Part shown: positions 1 through 6,710 of the stretch, one piece after another
Layout of the letters: every line of letters begins with the position of its first letter
How positions within the stretch are numbered: the first letter of the stretch is position 1
Assembly (NCBI GenBank): GCA_031261125.1
Contig: JAISJZ010000108.1
Span: 1-13,399 of the forward strand
Source of the DNA: Planctomycetaceae bacterium
Lineage (GTDB): Bacteria > Planctomycetota > Planctomycetia > Pirellulales > Thermoguttaceae
DNA: 13,399 nt
Reading direction: 5' to 3'
The notes under the pieces: generated by a model
What the model was told of the DNA's origin: nothing
Databases searched by the model: none
Seen by the model: the letters and a program-made list of their open reading frames with translations, nothing else
Made by a program: the position numbers and the translations under genes

Positions 1-135
1 CTTTGCAACAACAAGATTCGGCTTGATGACAACATTCATACCGGAACGCAACCGCTTCCCGACAGCAGCATCTTTGAGCAACGTATAGGTCATTTCCGTT
101 GCATTTGTTCCGTAGATGATTGTGATGTCTGACAA
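1..135 (-). CDS. DUF362 domain protein, N-terminal 45 residues (partial)
   Basis: Only the first 45 codons are in the window; the gene continues past the left edge. The reading frame is open from a TTG codon at 135-133, which follows GGAG at 145-142 with a 6-nt spacer, so the unusual start is well supported. The peptide begins MSDITIIYGTNATEM and carries the GMNVVIKPNLVVAK stretch around residues 32-45, the pattern that opens DUF362 proteins, a family often linked to Fe-S clusters and of uncertain biochemical role. It lies 56 bp downstream of the flavodoxin-fold gene on the same strand, so it is probably the last or a late gene of the redox cluster that starts with the nitroreductase. No ATG start is available in this frame upstream. 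The family call rests on a short piece and is therefore moderate. Confidence 0.72.
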   Translation of the reverse strand, partial: MSDITIIYGTNATEMTYTLLKDAAVGKRLRSGMNVVIKPNLVVAK

Positions 136-191
136 TTATTACTCCTGTTTCGGTCGGCTATGTTTGTTTGGTATTTTTATTGTGAATACAG

Positions 192-764
192 TCATCGCTC
201 TGATAATTTTGCAAGCGATTGTCCGGCATCGTAAGCTCGTTTCAATAGTTCCGGCGATAAAACGAATGTCGGCGAAGAGGTGTTATAGCAAAGTAAGGTT
301 TCAACGACATACCAGCCGAAACCTTTTAGAATACCATTCGTCGAATCAATCGCGTTTTGGTATGCGGCGGCATCGTAATAACCTTGCGAATAAACCGTAA
401 CGACTCGCTTACCGGGATGTCGCGGAGCAAAGCCGCTGTCCTTGGATTCGATCATCGAAAACATTCGGTCGATCCAGATTTTCGTTTGCGCCGTCACGCC
501 GCGGCAGTATATCGGTGTCCCCAAGATAAGTGCTTCCGCCTGATGAATTTCTTCATACGCCGATTGCAGCGGGTCTTGAACGGCGCAGCCGTCGTGAGTT
601 CGGCAATAATTGCAACCTTGACACGGACAGATTCCTTCGGCATTGAGGTCGTAAAACTTGGAATCGTCACCTTGTGATTCCGCTCCCCGTAGGATTTCTC
701 GTATCAACGTGTTGGTGTGTCCGTTCTTTCGCGGACTACCGGAAAAAGCAATGATTTTTGGCAT
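192..764 (-). CDS. Flavodoxin-fold NAD(P)H-dependent oxidoreductase, possible Fe-S flavoprotein
   Basis: A 190-residue cytoplasmic flavoprotein predicted to bind FMN and reduce small electron acceptors. The N-terminus MPKIIAFSGSPRKNGHTNTL (residues 1-20) is the phosphate-binding loop of the NADPH-dependent FMN reductase/flavodoxin superfamily. Cysteines C48, C51, C54 and C60 form a C-x2-C-x2-C-x5-C motif like the compact cluster motif of archaeal iron-sulfur flavoproteins, so a bound [4Fe-4S] cluster is possible. LGTPIYCRGVT near residue 83 is the usual second flavin-contacting loop. I chose the ATG at 764 because family members start just before the beta strand KIIAFSGS; an in-frame TTG at 779 would overlap the stop of the preceding remnant. 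Neither start has a clear Shine-Dalgarno. The gene lies between the decayed membrane gene and the DUF362 gene, presumably co-transcribed with the nitroreductase. The electron donor and acceptor cannot be read from sequence. Confidence 0.87.
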   Translation of the reverse strand: MPKIIAFSGSPRKNGHTNTLIREILRGAESQGDDSKFYDLNAEGICPCQGCNYCRTHDGCAVQDPLQSAYEEIHQAEALILGTPIYCRGVTAQTKIWIDRMFSMIESKDSGFAPRHPGKRVVTVYSQGYYDAAAYQNAIDSTNGILKGFGWYVVETLLCYNTSSPTFVLSPELLKRAYDAGQSLAKLSER

Positions 765-775
765 AGTAAGGTTTT

Positions 776-1193
776 TCAATTTGTTGATTGTAAGGAAATC
801 ACACCGGAGCGAACAAGCAGGTATGCTGCAACGGCTCCAAACAGGTTGGAACAGAGGTCAAGCGACGTGTTAATATAACCGCCGACACCCGTTTGTGGAA
901 GCAGGACGACCAGAATAAATTCGATGTTTTCATTCAACGCTCCGAGACCAACACCGGACATAATGACGATGAGACCAATGGAAAACCGCTTCATCTCCTT
1001 CGGCGGCAAAAAATTGGCGAGCAGATGATACATTATCAACGTTGAAATGTCGAAGCCCTATGAGCGAAACGAAAACAATGACGACGACATAAATCAAAAA
1101 TTCGTGATTTGTCGTCCATAAAAACCGAACGCTGAACAACAGCGTCATCACCGCTAAAATCGCTGCCAAAATGTAATGCTTGCGTTGGAACAT
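776..1193 (-). pseudogene. Decayed integral membrane protein gene (YjdF/DUF2238-like)
   Basis: Two overlapping minus-strand reading frames appear to be the two ends of one membrane protein. The first (1193 to about 1030) begins with ATG and gives a transmembrane N-terminus ending NHEFLIYVVVIVFVSLIGL. The second, in another frame (about 1039 to 776), gives a C-terminal part with GVGLGALNENIEF and PQTGVGGYINTSLDLCSNLFGA. From memory, related planctomycete proteins of about 200 residues carry both blocks in one chain, separated by roughly 60-70 residues with conserved Trp, Gly and Asp-His positions. Those residues are absent here and the frame changes at about 1030-1040, so I read this as an internal deletion plus frameshift. 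It lies 16 bp after the nitroreductase stop and its last codons abut the flavodoxin gene, so the ruin sits inside an apparently intact operon. Two small real proteins is the alternative, but the C-terminal part lacks its own start region. Confidence 0.6.
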
Positions 1194-1209
1194 TTCTTAA
1201 AATCCCTGT

Positions 1210-1776
1210 TTATTCCACGATAACAACGGTGTTTTCTTTCCTTGCCGCCGCTGCCGGAGGCGGGCAGTCGGCGTAGCCGAAACAGGCACATCCGAAAATT
1301 TGGTTTGCGTTGGGAATACCAATTCTGGTCATATACTTGCGGAAACCCGGCTCGTCATTGAGTACGTTCAGTTGGTTAATCCAACACGAACCGATGCCGA
1401 GCGAATGAGCGGCGAGGAACATATTACCGAGAAACAAGGCACAATCGAATGGAGCGTTTCGCGGCGAAGCGGTTGTGTTGCCCGATACAATCACAAACGT
1501 TGGTGCGTGATAATTGACAGTGTATGCCTCGCTTCCGACATAATCCTTGTAGGGATTGTCCGACATCCGAGCCGTTGCCGCCTTGACTTCGCGGTTGACT
1601 TCGGCGATTTTGTCGAGTCCCCGCACAACGACAATGTGCCACGGTTGCCGTCCCATTGCACTGGGAGCGTGCAGACCGGCACCGAGTATCTGTTGCAGAA
1701 TTTCAGCCGAAAACTGCTCTGGTTTATATTTGCGAACACTTCGGCGGGTCAATATCGTCTTAATGGTTTCGTTCAT
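1210..1776 (-). CDS. Nitroreductase family protein
   Basis: A 188-residue FMN-dependent NAD(P)H oxidoreductase of the nitroreductase superfamily, cytoplasmic. Near the N-terminus RRSVRKYK (residues 11-18) is the FMN phosphate-binding signature, followed by APSAMGRQPWHIVVV (about residues 37-51), the second flavin-contacting block. The C-terminal half has the usual GIGSCWINQLN stretch and GCACFGYAD close to the end. The length is typical for the short single-domain subgroup, which acts as homodimers. The ATG start follows AGGAG with a 6-nt spacer, the best ribosome-binding site in this cluster, and a sigma-70-like promoter sits about 40 bp upstream. It heads a co-directional set with the membrane-gene remnant, the flavodoxin-fold protein and the DUF362 protein, which suggests a shared redox or detoxification role. 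The natural substrate is unknown; members act on nitroaromatics, quinones, flavins or dehalogenation substrates. Confidence 0.9.
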   Translation of the reverse strand: MNETIKTILTRRSVRKYKPEQFSAEILQQILGAGLHAPSAMGRQPWHIVVVRGLDKIAEVNREVKAATARMSDNPYKDYVGSEAYTVNYHAPTFVIVSGNTTASPRNAPFDCALFLGNMFLAAHSLGIGSCWINQLNVLNDEPGFRKYMTRIGIPNANQIFGCACFGYADCPPPAAAARKENTVVIVE

Positions 1777-1815
1777 CGTTGCTCCTAAATCGGGTTGAAT
1801 GAAAATGACGCTTCC

Positions 1816-1844
1816 ATTCTATTCTATAAACGGTCTGCTGTCGA
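1816..1844 (-). promoter_or_regulatory. Sigma-70-type promoter of the nitroreductase operon
   Basis: On the minus strand TCGACA (1844-1839) and TAGAAT (1821-1816) are separated by 17 nt; each hexamer matches the consensus at 5 of 6 positions. A start site near 1808 would leave a leader of about 30 nt before the nitroreductase ATG, containing its AGGAG site. Sequence-only prediction. Confidence 0.5.
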
Positions 1845-1991
1845 GTGTTTATCCCGATTGTTGGAGCGATAACCTTTCTCATTGATACTTGTGAAAGTAA
1901 GCCGGGACCGAACAAATACGGACCTAATCCGAAAGGATTGCAGCAGCACCTTTCTTTTCAAAAACAGGAATGAAGTTTTCGATACGGGAAA

Positions 1992-2020
1992 AACCGATTG
2001 ACGCAATGCCGTAATCGGTT
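1992..2020. repeat. Inverted repeat overlapping the ygiQ promoter
   Basis: AACCGATT (1992-1999) and AATCGGTT (2013-2020) are perfect 8-nt inverted copies. The stem can extend by three further pairs (ACG 2001-2003 with CGT 2010-2012) if G2000 is bulged, leaving a 6-nt loop. It covers the putative -35 box and the spacer of the ygiQ promoter, which suits an operator. On the minus strand the same stem is followed by a run of five T (counting the last two stem bases), so a minus-strand terminator is the alternative. Confidence 0.5.
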
Positions 2021-2025
2021 AAAAT
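1998..2025 (+). promoter_or_regulatory. Sigma-70-type promoter upstream of ygiQ
   Basis: TTGACG (1998-2003) and TAAAAT (2020-2025) are separated by 16 nt, each matching the consensus at 5 of 6 positions. Transcription would start close to 2032, so the leader would consist almost entirely of the heptamer repeat at 2034-2061. Prediction only. Confidence 0.45.
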
Positions 2026-2033
2026 AAAAACCG

Positions 2034-2061
2034 GTCGTTAGCCATTAGTCATTTGTCATTA
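2034..2061 (+). repeat. Degenerate heptamer tandem repeat in the ygiQ leader
   Basis: Four consecutive 7-nt units occupy 2034-2040, 2041-2047, 2048-2054 and 2055-2061; examples are GCCATTA and GTCATTT. The consensus is GYCATTW, the first unit being the least conserved. The array ends 2 bp before the ATG at 2064 and fills the place where a Shine-Dalgarno sequence would be expected. Confidence 0.7.
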
Positions 2062-2063
2062 AA

Positions 2064-4067
2064 ATGTCCCGATTTTTGCCGATGTCCGCCGATGAAGTGA
2101 AACAACTCGGCTGGGACAGTGTTGATATTGTTTTTGTTACCGGCGATGCTTATGTTGACCATCCGTCATTTGCTAACGGTCTTCTAACCCGGCTGCTTGA
2201 AGATGAAGGGTACCGCGTTGCCGTTCTTGCCCAGCCCGATTGGCACAGTGCCGCTCCGTGGAAACAATTCGGCAAACCGAATCTGGCGTTCTGCATTTCG
2301 GCAGGTAATATGGACTCGATGCTGAACCATTACACGGCGAACCGGAAAGTCCGCAATGAAGACGCTTATAGTCCCGGCGGCAAAATCGGTTTGCGCCCCG
2401 ACCGGGCGACGTTAGCGTACAGTCAGCGGGCGAGAGAGGCAGCGTCGGCACCCATTATCATCGGCGGGATTGAAGCGTCTTTACGCCGGTTGACGCATTA
2501 CGATTATTGGAGCGATAAACTCAAACGTTCAATTTTGCTTGATTCCAAAGCAGATTTACTCGTTTATGGAATGGGCGAAGTACCGCTCTTGGAAATTCTG
2601 CGGCGGTTGAAAAACGGCGAATCCGTTGAAACGATTCGGGATGTCCGGGGAACCGCGTACCGGTTGAAACAGACGGAGGATTTGCCGGAGGAAACGGAAA
2701 CAACACTTCATTTGCCGTCGCACGAAGAAGCCGAAGAGGATAAATCGCAGTTTGCCAAGATGACGCGGTTGATTTATCAAAATCTGAATCCGTATCTCGG
2801 TATCACGCTTGTCCAAGAACACGACAAGGAAGCGGTCATTGTCAATCCGCCGTCATTGCCTTTGGAAATGAAAGAATTAGACCGAATTTACGCTTTGCCG
2901 TTCACTCGTGAGAAACATCCGTCTTACGGACAGCAGAACATTCCGGCGTTGGAAACGGTGAAGGATTCTGTTGTGTCGCACCGCGGCTGTTTCGGCGGCT
3001 GTACGTTTTGCGCCTTAACCGCCCACCAAGGAAAATTGATACAATCCAGAAGTAAAGAATCCGTACTTGCGGAAATATCCGCCGCTTCAGCGGCGGATAA
3101 ACGAACTATTTCCGATGTCGGCGGTCCGTCGGCGAATATGTACGCTTTGGACTGTAAAAACGAGCAGGCGAAAATAATTTGCCAACGCTTGTCGTGTCTT
3201 GTGCCGGACATTTGTCCAAACCTGAAAACGGACCACGCCGATTATCTGAAACTCTTAAACGAAATCCGCAAATTGCCGAACATTAAAAACGTGTTCATTG
3301 CTTCCGGCATCCGAACCGACTTGGCGTTATGCGATAAACAGTTCGTTAAGGAAGTTGCGTTACACTATACCGGCGGACACTTGAAGACCGCACCGGAACA
3401 CACGAATGCCAATGTTCTGCGGTTGATGAATAAACCGCCGATTGAGAACTATGACGAATTTTGTCAGGAATTTTTGTCAGCCGGAAGCACTTGTACTCCG
3501 CCGAAAGAGCAGTACATTGTCCCGTATTTAATGGCAGGGTTTCCCGGTACGACGTTAAAAGCGGCGGTTGAAACGGCGGTCTATCTGAAACAGCACGGAA
3601 TTCATTCGGAACAGGTTCAGGAGTTTATTCCGGTTCCGTTTTCGTTAGCGGCAGCGATGTACTACACGGGCATCAATCCGTTGGACGGGCAGAAAATTTA
3701 TGTTCCGACCCGATTACGGGAACGGCGATTACAGAAGGCGTTGCTGATGTGGGATAATCCGGCGTTTTATCACGATGTTAAATCGGCTTTATTGGAAGCG
3801 GGGCGGGCGGATTTAATCGGTAATTCGCCGGAGTGTTTGATTAAACCGTATCCGCCGAAAACAGCGGCGTTGCGTCAAAGTTCACGGGTTCGCCGGTTGC
3901 GGAAGCAAAACGAACGGGACAAGAAAACAAAGCAGGAGCGGCGGGAACACTTTGAGGAATTGAACAAACAGAAAGATGTGCGGCAGGAACGGAAAAATCT
4001 AAACCGCAAACCGGCAGTCAACAAAACGTTTCCCGCGAAACGCAGCGGCAGCAGTCCGAAACGTTAA
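2064..4067 (+). CDS. YgiQ family radical SAM protein
   Basis: A 667-residue member of the YgiQ family, radical SAM proteins whose reaction is not established. The N-terminus (WDSVDIVFVTGDAYVDHPSF, about residues 18-37) opens the B12-binding-like Rossmann domain typical of the family. The radical SAM core follows, with its cluster motif C309-x3-C313-x2-C316 inside SHRGCFGGCTFCA; APEHTN and EQYIVPYLMAGFPGTT further on are also family-typical. The last 60 residues are strongly basic and low in complexity. The length is somewhat below that of the E. coli protein. The gene is monocistronic: a predicted promoter and a heptamer repeat lie directly upstream, and mcsB converges on it 33 bp downstream. 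The ATG at 2064 fits the family start, although no ribosome-binding site precedes it. Confidence 0.92.
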   Translation: MSRFLPMSADEVKQLGWDSVDIVFVTGDAYVDHPSFANGLLTRLLEDEGYRVAVLAQPDWHSAAPWKQFGKPNLAFCISAGNMDSMLNHYTANRKVRNEDAYSPGGKIGLRPDRATLAYSQRAREAASAPIIIGGIEASLRRLTHYDYWSDKLKRSILLDSKADLLVYGMGEVPLLEILRRLKNGESVETIRDVRGTAYRLKQTEDLPEETETTLHLPSHEEAEEDKSQFAKMTRLIYQNLNPYLGITLVQEHDKEAVIVNPPSLPLEMKELDRIYALPFTREKHPSYGQQNIPALETVKDSVVSHRGCFGGCTFCALTAHQGKLIQSRSKESVLAEISAASAADKRTISDVGGPSANMYALDCKNEQAKIICQRLSCLVPDICPNLKTDHADYLKLLNEIRKLPNIKNVFIASGIRTDLALCDKQFVKEVALHYTGGHLKTAPEHTNANVLRLMNKPPIENYDEFCQEFLSAGSTCTPPKEQYIVPYLMAGFPGTTLKAAVETAVYLKQHGIHSEQVQEFIPVPFSLAAAMYYTGINPLDGQKIYVPTRLRERRLQKALLMWDNPAFYHDVKSALLEAGRADLIGNSPECLIKPYPPKTAALRQSSRVRRLRKQNERDKKTKQERREHFEELNKQKDVRQERKNLNRKPAVNKTFPAKRSGSSPKR

Positions 4068-4100
4068 CAGGCGGCAAACGGTGCGGTGTATTTAATCGTT

Positions 4101-5165
4101 TCAAACTTCGCTTAGCGCACGGCGTATGTAATCCGCTCTGACAACGTCCCGTTCGGAAGAAGTCAATTCTTTACCCTGTATTTTTTGAAGATGAGCGGGC
4201 TGCGTGTTCAAAAACAGTTCGTTGACCACAGTCAGCGGAATACCATCAAGAATCTTCATATTGACCCCAAGCCGAATGCTCGATAAGTGGTGCATCGTCT
4301 CGGCAGTGCCAATCGTTCGGGCTGTTTTGAGCAGTCCTTCCGCCCTGCCGCACCGGTCGAACAGGAATTCTTTCCGCTCTTTCAGCAAGTATTCACGGGC
4401 TTGCCGTTCGTAATTAACAATCTGCGGTACCATTGTGCTGATTTTTTCCAGCAGTTCTTCTTCGGTTTTACCCAGCGTTTGCTGATTACTGATTTGAAAG
4501 AAATCGCCCGCCGGCTGTGTTCCTTCACCGTATAATCCGCGGACGGCTAAATTGACTTTTTGAAGCGACCGAAATACCTTGTCAATCTCTTTGGAAATCA
4601 CCAACGCCGGAAGATGCAGCATTACGCTGACTCTCATTCCGGTTCCGGTATTCGTCGGACACGCCGTCAGATAACCGTACTTGCGGTGAAAAACGTAATC
4701 CAGTTTGCTTTCGAGTTTATTGTCAATATCGTTAATCCGTTTCCAAACCTTATACGGTGCAAACCCGCCGGTCATTGCGCACAGCCGCAAATGGTCTTCT
4801 TCGTTAACCATTACGCAGAATTGCTCTTTCTTGTCAATCAGTGCGGAACGGGTCCCTGGGGACTGCGACAATTCCCTGCTGATGAGTTGCCGTTCGACGA
4901 GGTAAGCCCGTTCTAATTCGTCAAAAGCATCAACGGCAGCGCAACAGTATTTTTTCTTGTCGAACACTTCGGCAGCAGCAGCGGCAACAGCCGCACAGAC
5001 CGCTTTCCGGTCTTGTTCGGAAGCCCGCGTTTGAAACGGAAATCCTGCAACGTTTCGGGCTAACCGGATACGGCTGGAAATCACAATGTCGTTGTCGTCC
5101 CCTTCGCTGCGCAGCCATTCGCAGCCCCCTGTGAACATTGTGCTGCTCCCTGTTATATCTGACAT
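4101..5165 (-). CDS. mcsB: Protein-arginine kinase McsB
   Basis: A 354-residue member of the guanidino (phosphagen) kinase superfamily that phosphorylates protein arginine residues, marking proteins for ClpCP degradation in Firmicutes. ATP-binding arginines are visible in SSRIRLARN (residues 30-38), the catalytic acidic loop in NEEDHLR (121-127) and the active-site cysteine C169 in CPTNTGTGMR. The C-terminus keeps RDVVRA (339-344), the phosphoarginine-sensing RDxxRA motif of true McsB, so this is not a metabolic arginine kinase. It overlaps the end of mcsA by 13 nt. The start at 5165 gives an N-terminus similar in length to B. subtilis McsB; an internal ATG at 5138 has a better-placed GGGAG site and would remove the overlap. 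No ctsR or clpC is in the window, so targets and protease partner must be encoded elsewhere. Confidence 0.95.
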   Translation of the reverse strand: MSDITGSSTMFTGGCEWLRSEGDDNDIVISSRIRLARNVAGFPFQTRASEQDRKAVCAAVAAAAAEVFDKKKYCCAAVDAFDELERAYLVERQLISRELSQSPGTRSALIDKKEQFCVMVNEEDHLRLCAMTGGFAPYKVWKRINDIDNKLESKLDYVFHRKYGYLTACPTNTGTGMRVSVMLHLPALVISKEIDKVFRSLQKVNLAVRGLYGEGTQPAGDFFQISNQQTLGKTEEELLEKISTMVPQIVNYERQAREYLLKERKEFLFDRCGRAEGLLKTARTIGTAETMHHLSSIRLGVNMKILDGIPLTVVNELFLNTQPAHLQKIQGKELTSSERDVVRADYIRRALSEV

Positions 5166-5674
5166 TCCGTTTCCATCTCCTTTATTTTGTCCCGCAGAAC
5201 GGCAGCCCGTTCATAATCCTCGTACAGGACGGCATCTTCAAGGTCGCGCCGCAGTTTGATAAGCAGCGTTTTGCGGTTTGTTCCCTTCTGCGCCCGTTTC
5301 GGTACTTTACCGATGTGCTGCGTTTCGCCGTGAATGTTCAGAATCAACGCTTCGAGTTGTTTCGGAAAGTAATCATAATCGTTCGGACAGCCGAGGCGGC
5401 CCGTTTGCCGAAATTCGTAAAAACTCATTCCGCAGACCGGACACGTTTGCTGGTCAAGTTCTTTTAGTTCATCGGCGGCTTTGCCGACGGAGACCGGCTT
5501 CGGACTGCCTTTTGACAGCATTGCCGCCAGATTTCCGACCGGTTCGGGGCTGCCGGAGGAATTGCTTAAATAATCCCGTGCGTGTTCTTCGCAGAGATGA
5601 TGTTCCACGGGTTTGGAATTGGTCAACTCTGTGATATGAAACGTTGCCAGTTTACCGCATTTTTGACACTTCAT
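5153..5674 (-). CDS. mcsA: McsA-like zinc-finger adaptor with UVR domain
   Basis: A 173-residue protein with the McsA layout, expected to bind and activate the kinase encoded directly downstream. The N-terminal zinc site is C3-x2-C6 with C28 and H31 (HHLCEEH). A second site has C78-x2-C81 and C96. The C-terminal UVR coiled-coil motif (LRRDLEDAVLYEDYERAAVLRD, about residues 139-160) resembles the UvrB/UvrC interaction motif. In B. subtilis McsA the second site ends C-x2-C, whereas here the last position is D99 (GCPNDYDYF), so the fourth zinc ligand is Asp or the site is altered. I chose the ATG at 5674 because MKCQKCGK is the family start; the frame stays open upstream to 5743 but that part has no family features. 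It is the first gene of the mcsA-mcsB pair. Confidence 0.88.
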   Translation of the reverse strand: MKCQKCGKLATFHITELTNSKPVEHHLCEEHARDYLSNSSGSPEPVGNLAAMLSKGSPKPVSVGKAADELKELDQQTCPVCGMSFYEFRQTGRLGCPNDYDYFPKQLEALILNIHGETQHIGKVPKRAQKGTNRKTLLIKLRRDLEDAVLYEDYERAAVLRDKIKEMETECQI

Positions 5675-5714
5675 TGCCGTTAAACCGGTGTAATACCGGT
5701 GATTGTTGCTTTCT

Positions 5715-5743
5715 AGTGTATCATACCGGAGAACGTTCGGCAA
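5715..5743 (-). promoter_or_regulatory. Putative promoter of mcsA-mcsB
   Basis: On the minus strand TTGCCG (5743-5738) and TACACT (5720-5715) are 17 nt apart, 4 of 6 matches each. The same -10 hexamer, preceded by GA, occurs with a 17-nt spacer upstream of the sigma-54 activator at 6688-6693, which supports the reading. An overlapping extended -10 (GGTATGAT) is an alternative. The leader would be about 35 nt. No CtsR-like operator (heptad direct repeat) is recognisable here. Confidence 0.4.
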
Positions 5744-5756
5744 TAGGCAAGATATT

Positions 5757-5780
5757 AGCCGTTGCCTGACGGCAACGGCT
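5757..5780 (-). terminator. Stem-loop downstream of the DUF1080 gene
   Basis: AGCCGTTGCC (5757-5766) and GGCAACGGCT (5771-5780) pair perfectly over 10 bp with a 4-nt loop. It begins 17 bp after the DUF1080 stop and separates that gene from the mcsA promoter. There is no uridine run on the minus strand after the stem, so it may be a weak terminator or a transcript-stabilising hairpin rather than a classic intrinsic terminator. Confidence 0.5.
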
Positions 5781-5796
5781 GGGCAGTTCAGATTTT

Positions 5797-6528
5797 TTAC
5801 GGCGTAATGATTTCAATGTTGCGGAACGCAATCGGACCGTGATTGCCTTGCAGCATCAGCGGACCGGTCGGCGACTCGTTCGGCGATAATTGTCCGCCGG
5901 TCGGTCCCTGCACTTCGACATTTTCCTGCACCGTTTTACCGTTTAACACAATTTTCTTGAACAGCGCATTGGCGGTTTTCTTGCCGTTTTCATCGAACTT
6001 CGGGGCAACGAATTCGATTTCGTAGGTTTGCCACGTTCCGGGAGCCGTTGCAGCATTAATTTTCGGCGAAGCGGCACTGTAAATCGCTCCCATATCGCCT
6101 TGTCCGAGTTTGTCGTCCGGTTTGCCGAAACTGTCAGCAATTTGCACTTCGTATTCCCCCATCAGATACACGCCGCTGTTGGAACCCTTCGTAATGTTGA
6201 ATTCCAGTTTGACGGTACAGTCGCCGAATTTTTTATCGGTGTAGAAATCGACACCTTGCCGCGGATTGAGTTGCGTCCAGTTGCCCGGCAGGGCGTTGAC
6301 CATACACGGCACCTCTTTTTCGCCGACTTTTTCATTGACGACGAACGAGGTTCCGTCTTCGGAAACGCTGACAGTGCCGATTTTCCAGCCATCGACGGCG
6401 TTGGATTTTACGGCAGTCCAACCGCTGAAACAGTGTCCGCAGAACGGCTTGAACGGTTTCGATTGAGCGGCGGCAAACGAAGTCAGCAGTACCAGAAACA
6501 TCGCGGAGAGAACTAATTTTTTCATCAT
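5797..6528 (-). CDS. Secreted DUF1080 protein (3-keto-disaccharide hydrolase family)
   Basis: A 243-residue exported protein. Residues 1-22 (MMKKLVLSAMFLVLLTSFAAAQ) are a signal peptide with a probable cleavage after AAA. The mature part, from FKPFCGHCFSGW on, is a single DUF1080 domain (concanavalin-A-like beta sandwich) with family blocks such as GSNSGVYLMGEYEVQIADS and the C-terminal GPLMLQGNHGPIAFRNIEI. Characterised members hydrolyse 3-keto-glycosides made by sugar oxidoreductases; planctomycetes carry many paralogues. The start at 6528 follows AAGGA with a 7-nt spacer and begins exactly at the signal peptide, whereas the upstream extension to 6597 would put charged residues ahead of it. 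A promoter lies 60 bp upstream. No sugar oxidoreductase or transporter gene is adjacent, so the substrate remains open. It is divergent from the sigma-54 activator. Confidence 0.9.
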   Translation of the reverse strand: MMKKLVLSAMFLVLLTSFAAAQSKPFKPFCGHCFSGWTAVKSNAVDGWKIGTVSVSEDGTSFVVNEKVGEKEVPCMVNALPGNWTQLNPRQGVDFYTDKKFGDCTVKLEFNITKGSNSGVYLMGEYEVQIADSFGKPDDKLGQGDMGAIYSAASPKINAATAPGTWQTYEIEFVAPKFDENGKKTANALFKKIVLNGKTVQENVEVQGPTGGQLSPNESPTGPLMLQGNHGPIAFRNIEIITP

Positions 6529-6558
6529 TTGATTTTCCTTGCAGAAGGGGAAACATAG

Positions 6559-6577
6559 GAACTGCCCGTTGCAGTTC
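6559..6577. repeat. Inverted repeat in the leader of the DUF1080 gene
   Basis: GAACTGC (6559-6565) and GCAGTTC (6571-6577) are perfect 7-nt inverted copies around a 5-nt loop. It lies between the predicted start site (about 6580) and the ribosome-binding site, so it could be an RNA hairpin in the leader or an operator. No experiment-like support is visible. Confidence 0.4.
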
Positions 6578-6587
6578 TTCCGCATCC

Positions 6588-6616
6588 AGTATAACAATAC
6601 CGGTTGTGCGTTTCAA
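6588..6616 (-). promoter_or_regulatory. Sigma-70-type promoter of the DUF1080 gene
   Basis: On the minus strand TTGAAA (6616-6611) and TATACT (6593-6588) are separated by 17 nt; the -10 box matches the consensus at 5 of 6 positions. The leader would be about 50 nt. No GG-N10-GC pattern of a sigma-54 promoter is seen in this spacer, so the neighbouring activator probably does not control this gene through sigma-54. Confidence 0.55.
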
Positions 6617-6664
6617 GTAGGCCGCTCAACCGGGCGGCGGCATTACCGGAATAATGAACACCTC

Positions 6665-6693
6665 TTGACTGAAACATCGTTTTTTGATACACT
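6665..6693 (+). promoter_or_regulatory. Sigma-70-type promoter of the sigma-54 activator gene
   Basis: TTGACT (6665-6670) and TACACT (6688-6693) are separated by 17 nt. The -35 box is near consensus. The start site would fall near 6700, about 10 bp before the heptamer repeat, giving a leader of about 40 nt. Confidence 0.55.
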
Positions 6694-6710
6694 GCGCAGG
6701 GAAGATTTAT

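Noticed and set aside
116..400. Plus-strand open frame of 94 codons near the left edge
   Set aside because: It lies opposite the flavodoxin-fold gene and the DUF362 start, has no family features and no ribosome-binding site; the minus-strand genes explain the region.
1926..1939. Small hairpin AATCC-GAAA-GGATT suggesting a structured RNA
   Set aside because: A 5-bp stem with a GNRA loop is too short alone; no surrounding conserved riboswitch or small RNA architecture is visible.
1824..2006. Minus-strand frame of 60 codons in the 287-bp spacer before ygiQ
   Set aside because: Basic, low-complexity translation with no recognisable motif, no ribosome-binding site, and it covers the promoters of both flanking genes.
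4055..4102. Inverted GAAACG/CGTTTC ends around the ygiQ-mcsB junction as a terminator
   Set aside because: The loop would be over 35 nt and the arms only 6 bp; no uridine run follows.
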